Assembly (NCBI GenBank): GCA_938082915.1
Contig: CALKCG010000119.1
Location: 1 to 8,111, forward strand
Origin: an uncultured archaeon
GTDB lineage: Archaea; Thermoproteota; CALKCG01; B24
Length of the DNA stretch: 8,111 nucleotides
Direction: 5' to 3'
Within the stretch, counting starts at the first letter, position 1. The number at the start of each line of letters is the position of its first letter. The position numbers and the translations under genes were made by a program. A model generated the notes under the pieces. It was not told where the DNA came from. It did no database searches and was given only the letters and a program-made list of their open reading frames with translations. This document shows, one piece after another, positions 4,704 through 8,111 of this stretch.

Positions 4704-6201
4704 CACTTGACTCCTTCCACTTCCTATAGGTTGAGTAGTCTACATACTGACGTTTCGGATTCTTTATCTGCGAAAGTACAGACACAGATCTTTCCCGTTT
4801 TTCCTCAATCTTCTCAGTTACCGTGAAGATGTACGCGTCGCTACCAGCACCAGATCCGTAGCTGACCATTAAAATTCTACATCCAGGCTCGGCAATGTCG
4901 AGTAAAGCCGCTAAAGCCGTTGGGCTTGACCCGGAGTATAGATTACCCGTGTACTGTACTATGAGGCTTGGTTTAATTTGATCCATAGAGAAGCCTGCGT
5001 CTAGAGCAGCCTTCACAGGGAATTTTACATTGGGAGAGTGCAGAGCAATGTAGGATATATCGCCTGGTGTCAACCCAGACTCTCTCAATATACCTTTTAT
5101 GGCTGATCCTATATGCTTAAAATATGCCGGCTCACCAGTAAATCTTCCTCCATGTCTGGGGTACTTCTCTCCTTCCCTCCTGTAGAAGTCTGGTGTATCA
5201 GAAGTGTATGATACGTAATAGTCAAGCGTAGCTATTACGTCCCTCTTACCGAATATATACGCTGCGGCTCCGGCTCCAACAGTATAATCTAACGGATCTC
5301 CAGGAGCCGCTTGAGAATTGTCAGCTCCTATAACCATCACGTATTCCCCTCGGAAAATCGGGGATTCAATTAGGGCTACGGCATCTATGAATAAATCCGT
5401 GGCGGCTTTGCATGCAAATTGCGTATCTAGTCCTCCGGAGAAGAAGCCATCTTCATACGGTTCTCCGAGCTTCAAAGCCTGTATAACCGTTGAAGCTGAA
5501 GGTTTAACAGCATATGGTGTAGATTCAGAACCCACGTAACACTTCTTAACGTATCGGCCATCTAAAGCCGCATGTATTAGAGCTCTTCTACCCGCTTCCA
5601 CGGCGAACGTCGTCGCATCTTCATCTGGAAAGGGTACTGCCCTCTCTAGGATCCCTACTCCTGCAGAAGGGTCTTCATTTTTGATTCTAAATTTCGGTAT
5701 GTATATTCCGTAGCCTACTATACCAGGTCTCTCAGATTTTTCAGATGGTTTTAAAGGCTTATAGTCTTTAGCCTCATAATAATCGTCTGTAAACGAGAAG
5801 ACTAAACTTGAATAGTGTATTAGACCGCTTTCACCATCGACGTAAATCCTCCTAAACCTGGGCACTACCTCCATGCCTATAAATTCTGACACATCGACTT
5901 CCGGTTCGTTTAACGTGAGATCCGTGATTCTACCAGGGACTTTAACCTCCCCATTAAAGTCTATGACGCCCGTTATGAACGAGCCTAAGTATGAAAACTT
6001 ATTTGTAGGTCTTCTTATAACTGTTCCAGAATAGAATAGCCCCCTACAGTAGAAGTAGTCTTCGTAAGTCATTTTACTTTTCCGCCCTTCAACATCACAG
6101 AAAGGTTTAGGTGGAAAGTATTTTCTACCGCAAATTTCACACCTGCTCACTCGAATACTATAGTCTACCGTAATTTTTCTCCTAGTTATGGGTTCACTCA
6201 T
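4696..6201 (-). CDS. Fused DUF35 (zinc ribbon/OB-fold) and HMG-CoA synthase
   Basis: The protein joins two parts. Residues about 1-150 are a DUF35-type domain: a zinc ribbon with Cys21, Cys24 and Cys35 (CEICG, FPP, then FCDVEG) followed by an OB-fold region. Residues about 160-465 are archaeal-type HMG-CoA synthase, condensing acetyl-CoA with acetoacetyl-CoA to HMG-CoA in the mevalonate pathway. Catalytic candidates are Glu226 (VGSESTPYAVKP), Cys264 (QFACKAAT) and His388 (HSPNVKFP); PRHGGRFTGEPAYFKH and SYGSGAGSDA also match. The tail VDYSTYRKW is typical. In characterised archaea DUF35 is a separate subunit of a thiolase/HMG-CoA synthase complex; here it is fused at the N-terminus. Only three zinc-ribbon cysteines are visible, and a helix that usually follows the first RIK motif seems shortened. 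GGGAGG (6214-6209) best fits ATG 6201; ATG 6204 and TTG 6207 are in frame. The ATG 6204 option would share a base with the thiolase stop. Confidence 0.92.
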   Translation of the reverse strand: MSEPITRRKITVDYSIRVSRCEICGRKYFPPKPFCDVEGRKSKMTYEDYFYCRGLFYSGTVIRRPTNKFSYLGSFITGVIDFNGEVKVPGRITDLTLNEPEVDVSEFIGMEVVPRFRRIYVDGESGLIHYSSLVFSFTDDYYEAKDYKPLKPSEKSERPGIVGYGIYIPKFRIKNEDPSAGVGILERAVPFPDEDATTFAVEAGRRALIHAALDGRYVKKCYVGSESTPYAVKPSASTVIQALKLGEPYEDGFFSGGLDTQFACKAATDLFIDAVALIESPIFRGEYVMVIGADNSQAAPGDPLDYTVGAGAAAYIFGKRDVIATLDYYVSYTSDTPDFYRREGEKYPRHGGRFTGEPAYFKHIGSAIKGILRESGLTPGDISYIALHSPNVKFPVKAALDAGFSMDQIKPSLIVQYTGNLYSGSSPTALAALLDIAEPGCRILMVSYGSGAGSDAYIFTVTEKIEEKRERSVSVLSQIKNPKRQYVDYSTYRKWKESSGL

Positions 6202-6203
6202 CA

Positions 6204-7427
6204 TCAAACCTCCCTAGCCAATATATGCACATTCGCTATTCCACCGCTACCGCCTATATTATGGCATAAAGCATATCTGATATCACCTTCAACACTAACC
6301 TGGTTTTCATTAGCTTCGTATCGCATCTGTTTAAAGCATTCATAGATTTGCCTAACTCCTGTAGCACCGACTGGATGCCCATCAGCTTTAAGACCTCCAC
6401 CGACGTTTACGAATACTTCCCAACCATCCCCAACGTACGGTATGTGTTTTGAACCGACGAATGAGTCTATACTCTCTTGTATCCCTTTCCAACCTTCACC
6501 TTTATTGTAAAAACCTGAATCCTCCATAAACAAACACTCTTCTATTGTAAAACAGTCATGTGCTTCAGCCATATTAACGTCTTTAAGCGTTATACCTGCC
6601 TCCTTTAAGGCTTTACTTACAGCAAGTTTAGTAGCTCTGATTTCTAAGGTGGATACTCTGCTGAATAGCGATACGTGGTCAGTAGCTTGTTGAGATGCAA
6701 CTATGTAAATCGGGTCGTCTGTATATTTTCTAGCGATCTCCGGCTTACATAACACTACTGCTACTGCTCCATCAGATACTGGGCTACAGTGCAATAGCCT
6801 TATCGGGTCTGCTATAAGAGTAGATTTAAAAACATCTTCAATAGTTATTTCGTTTCTAAACTGGGCATACGGATTCTTAACAGCATGGTGATGATTCTTC
6901 ACAGCTATTTGAGCTAATGCTATTCTACATTTCTCATTGTTTCTACCAAATTCGTACATGTACCTAGCCATAATCGTTGCGTATAGACCTGAAAAAGTAA
7001 AGCCAGAGTCAAATTCATGCGGATCTGCTGCAAACATAAGGTCGTCCACGATTTTCCCATACCTGTCAGTCATTTTTTCAAAACCACCCACCAATACAAC
7101 GTCGTAAACGCCAGATTTTATAGCTAAGCATGCATTATGGAGAGCTGAACTACTTGAAGCACACGCCGCCTCCGTCTGAGTCATAGGTACGTTTAAGCCA
7201 AGTTCTCTGGATATGTAACCCGGAACTAAACCCAGCTTATTTGTAACTTGATACATGAAGCTTCCAAAGTAGCATGCCTGGATATCAGCTCTATGAAGAC
7301 CCTTATCTACGGATTCTAAGGCGTCTAAGCCAGCTTTAACTACCATACTCTCAGGGTTTTCATACCAAAGCTCTCCAAATCTCGTCCTACCAACTCCTAT
7401 GATAGCAGCATATGGTTTTCCAGTCAT
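6204..7427 (-). CDS. SCP-x-type thiolase (acetyl-CoA C-acetyltransferase of the archaeal HMG-CoA complex)
   Basis: This 407-residue thiolase probably condenses two acetyl-CoA to acetoacetyl-CoA and passes it to the adjoining HMG-CoA synthase. The nucleophile is Cys89 in TEAACASSSSAL. The second half carries His290 in AEAHDCFT, His351 in GGGLKADGHPVGATG and Cys388 in LCHNIGGSGG, all expected for the archaeal/SCP-x branch. Length is normal and no domain is missing. ATG 7427 starts MTGKPYAAIIGVGRTRFG, the usual N-terminus. There is no SD before it, and a TATA-like box lies at 7456-7467, so the transcript is probably nearly leaderless and this is the first gene of the operon. The stop TGA (6206-6204) overlaps the start region of the HMG-CoA synthase fusion, fitting tight co-translation. 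A role in other acyl-CoA metabolism is possible but less likely given the neighbour. Confidence 0.92.
   Translation of the reverse strand: MTGKPYAAIIGVGRTRFGELWYENPESMVVKAGLDALESVDKGLHRADIQACYFGSFMYQVTNKLGLVPGYISRELGLNVPMTQTEAACASSSSALHNACLAIKSGVYDVVLVGGFEKMTDRYGKIVDDLMFAADPHEFDSGFTFSGLYATIMARYMYEFGRNNEKCRIALAQIAVKNHHHAVKNPYAQFRNEITIEDVFKSTLIADPIRLLHCSPVSDGAVAVVLCKPEIARKYTDDPIYIVASQQATDHVSLFSRVSTLEIRATKLAVSKALKEAGITLKDVNMAEAHDCFTIEECLFMEDSGFYNKGEGWKGIQESIDSFVGSKHIPYVGDGWEVFVNVGGGLKADGHPVGATGVRQIYECFKQMRYEANENQVSVEGDIRYALCHNIGGSGGIANVHILAREV
6209..6214 (-). promoter_or_regulatory. Shine-Dalgarno site GGGAGG inside the thiolase 3' end
   Basis: On the minus strand GGGAGG is followed by TTTGATGATGAG. 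It gives 7 bases to ATG 6201, 4 to ATG 6204 and 1 to TTG 6207, so 6201 is the best supported start. Because it lies within the thiolase coding region, it implies one transcript for both genes. Confidence 0.55.
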
Positions 7428-7455
7428 AGTTAAAATAAAATATTATACATTTATG

Positions 7456-7467
7456 ATTTAAAACTTT
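7456..7467 (-). promoter_or_regulatory. TATA-like promoter of the thiolase/HMG-CoA synthase operon
   Basis: The minus strand reads AAAGTTTTAAAT, an AAAG BRE-like element followed by TTTTAAAT. Its centre is about 32 bases before ATG 7427, predicting a start near 7434 and a leader of about 7 bases. The surrounding 70 bases are very AT-rich, so neighbouring boxes are possible. Confidence 0.45.
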
Positions 7468-7565
7468 ACTATGAATTATGCATATTTTTCATAGTTTTGA
7501 AAGAAGTGTCTGGCCTACAATATAGTTAATATTTCAGTAGATTGAGCTCCCTCCTCCTTGGAGGA

Positions 7566-7580
7566 TATATTAAAAAATAT
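7566..7580 (-). terminator. T-run terminator after the DUF6785/DUF6784-like gene
   Basis: Ten bases after the stop of the membrane-protein gene, the minus strand reads ATATTTTTTAATATA. A run of six T without a preceding hairpin is typical of archaeal termination. It would separate this gene from the thiolase operon on the same strand. The remaining bases between here and the thiolase promoter show no gene. Confidence 0.4.
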
Positions 7581-7589
7581 GGGGGAACC

Positions 7590-8111
7590 TTAGAATGGGA
7601 AGAACCATCGGTATATTCCTATTATTCCACCTATGAAGCTTATCGACACAAAGCCTATGGCAAAGCCCGCCGCAATCGGTATACCATACTCCTCGTATAG
7701 TTTAGAGCCCCCTATTCTAAGCGTTAGGTATTTAAGTATCCACGCTATGAGCGCTGGAAGCCACATCCCGAAGAATAGACATGCCTCGCTGAAGGCCATT
7801 AAGAAGCCTATGGGTTCAAATGGAAACCAGATGAACCTTGCATGGAGATACGATATAGCACCCAGTGCTATAAAACCTATGGCGAATATGTGAACCCAAG
7901 GATCTGTACCGGGAAGCCTATTCCAGTTATCTGGGTTTGCGCATCTCTCTAGAGGTGGTGAAGAAGCGTAGATGCCCCATCCAACTCTAGCGCCACCAAA
8001 TACGTGAAAGCCCCAAATGTATGTGATCGTACTCACCAACGGTGTGATAGCTTGAACCACTAGGAGAATTTTAAACACATTCCTCGTATCAACTTTAAGT
8101 AGGTCTGCGAG
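7590..8111 (-). CDS. C-terminal part of a multi-pass membrane protein, DUF6785/DUF6784-like (partial)
   Basis: The 3' end of a gene whose beginning lies beyond the window: the frame runs without a stop to base 8111, giving 173 visible residues beginning LADLLKVDTRN. A start at GTG 8076-8078 is unlikely because the upstream residues fit the family. Counting from the window edge, hydrophobic segments lie at about 13-34, 73-92, 99-126 and 144-166. Family-like features are a VDTRNVFK stretch before the first helix, WFPFEPIGFLMA between helices, WILKYLTLRIGGSKLYEEYG and the final glycine-rich helix. These resemble, from memory, the DUF6785/DUF6784 family of large membrane proteins with an OPT-transporter-like look, known from archaea and planctomycetes, with no established substrate. 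A loop with Cys and several Pro (SSPPLERCANPDNW) lies between helices 1 and 2. The membrane nature is certain; the family call is moderate. Confidence 0.7.
   Translation of the reverse strand, partial: LADLLKVDTRNVFKILLVVQAITPLVSTITYIWGFHVFGGARVGWGIYASSPPLERCANPDNWNRLPGTDPWVHIFAIGFIALGAISYLHARFIWFPFEPIGFLMAFSEACLFFGMWLPALIAWILKYLTLRIGGSKLYEEYGIPIAAGFAIGFVSISFIGGIIGIYRWFFPF

Noticed and set aside
7552..7565. Inverted repeat TCCTCC-TT-GGAGGA as a hairpin terminator
   Set aside because: The 2-base loop is too tight. For the minus-strand gene ending at 7590 the T-run comes before the repeat rather than after it, and no plus-strand gene ends here.
7579..7593. GGAGGA followed by ATG on the plus strand as a small gene
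   Set aside because: The frame from ATG 7579 meets TAG after four codons.
7633..7893. Open frame of 86 codons on the plus strand
   Set aside because: Antisense to the membrane protein, whose hydrophobic helices and family-like motifs define the true strand.
1..8111. CRISPR, tRNA, rRNA, insertion sequence, toxin-antitoxin or defence genes
   Set aside because: No direct repeats with regular spacing, no cloverleaf-like segments in the gaps and no transposase, nuclease or toxin motifs were found; the genes look like ordinary housekeeping archaeal genes.

Overview
The window looks archaeal. It carries a RadB-type recombinase, a Clp1/Grc3-type polynucleotide kinase, a THEP1 NTPase and a thiolase/HMG-CoA synthase/DUF35 set of the kind archaea use at the head of the mevalonate pathway. 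AT-rich TATA-like boxes precede operon heads, and strong GGAGG Shine-Dalgarno (SD) sites lie inside operons. A RadB-like protein next to an OST3/OST6-like membrane protein points loosely to a TACK- or Asgard-type lineage rather than a classical Sulfolobus-type crenarchaeote; this placement is inference. There is no rRNA, tRNA, CRISPR array, insertion sequence or phage signal. Coding is dense and the longest gene-free stretch is about 160 bases.

Left part (1-3117): a small three-helix membrane protein (+) with the layout of the membrane part of oligosaccharyltransferase OST3/OST6/OSTC subunits converges on, and overlaps by 4 bases, a radB-like gene (-). The radB gene appears to start at a CTG codon. 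It is divergent from a Clp1/Grc3-type kinase gene (+), which converges on a THEP1 NTPase gene (-). Three P-loop proteins linked to DNA or RNA metabolism thus lie side by side, but on alternating strands and so not in one operon.

Middle (3118-3862): a TATATAAG box between THEP1 and a class II aldolase probably drives the aldolase and may serve both genes. The aldolase ends in a perfect 14-bp palindrome, TTTAAACGTTTAAA, shared with the convergent end of the next operon.

Right part (3863-7589, minus strand): a four-gene operon, transcribed thiolase, then HMG-CoA synthase, then a 90-residue orphan, then a small HExxH zinc-metalloprotease-like protein. The first two make acetoacetyl-CoA from acetyl-CoA and condense it to HMG-CoA for isoprenoid lipids. 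The DUF35 zinc-ribbon/OB-fold scaffold, normally a separate third subunit of the archaeal complex, is fused here to the N-terminus of HMG-CoA synthase, and its zinc ribbon has only three of the four usual cysteines. The last two genes each have an SD-like GAGG inside the right arm of a short inverted repeat. The window ends inside the C-terminal part of a multi-pass membrane protein resembling the DUF6785/DUF6784 family.

I do not see a clear new defence or mobile system. The most notable items are the DUF35-HMG-CoA synthase fusion and its operon partners, the CTG start of radB, and the OST3/OST6-like protein.
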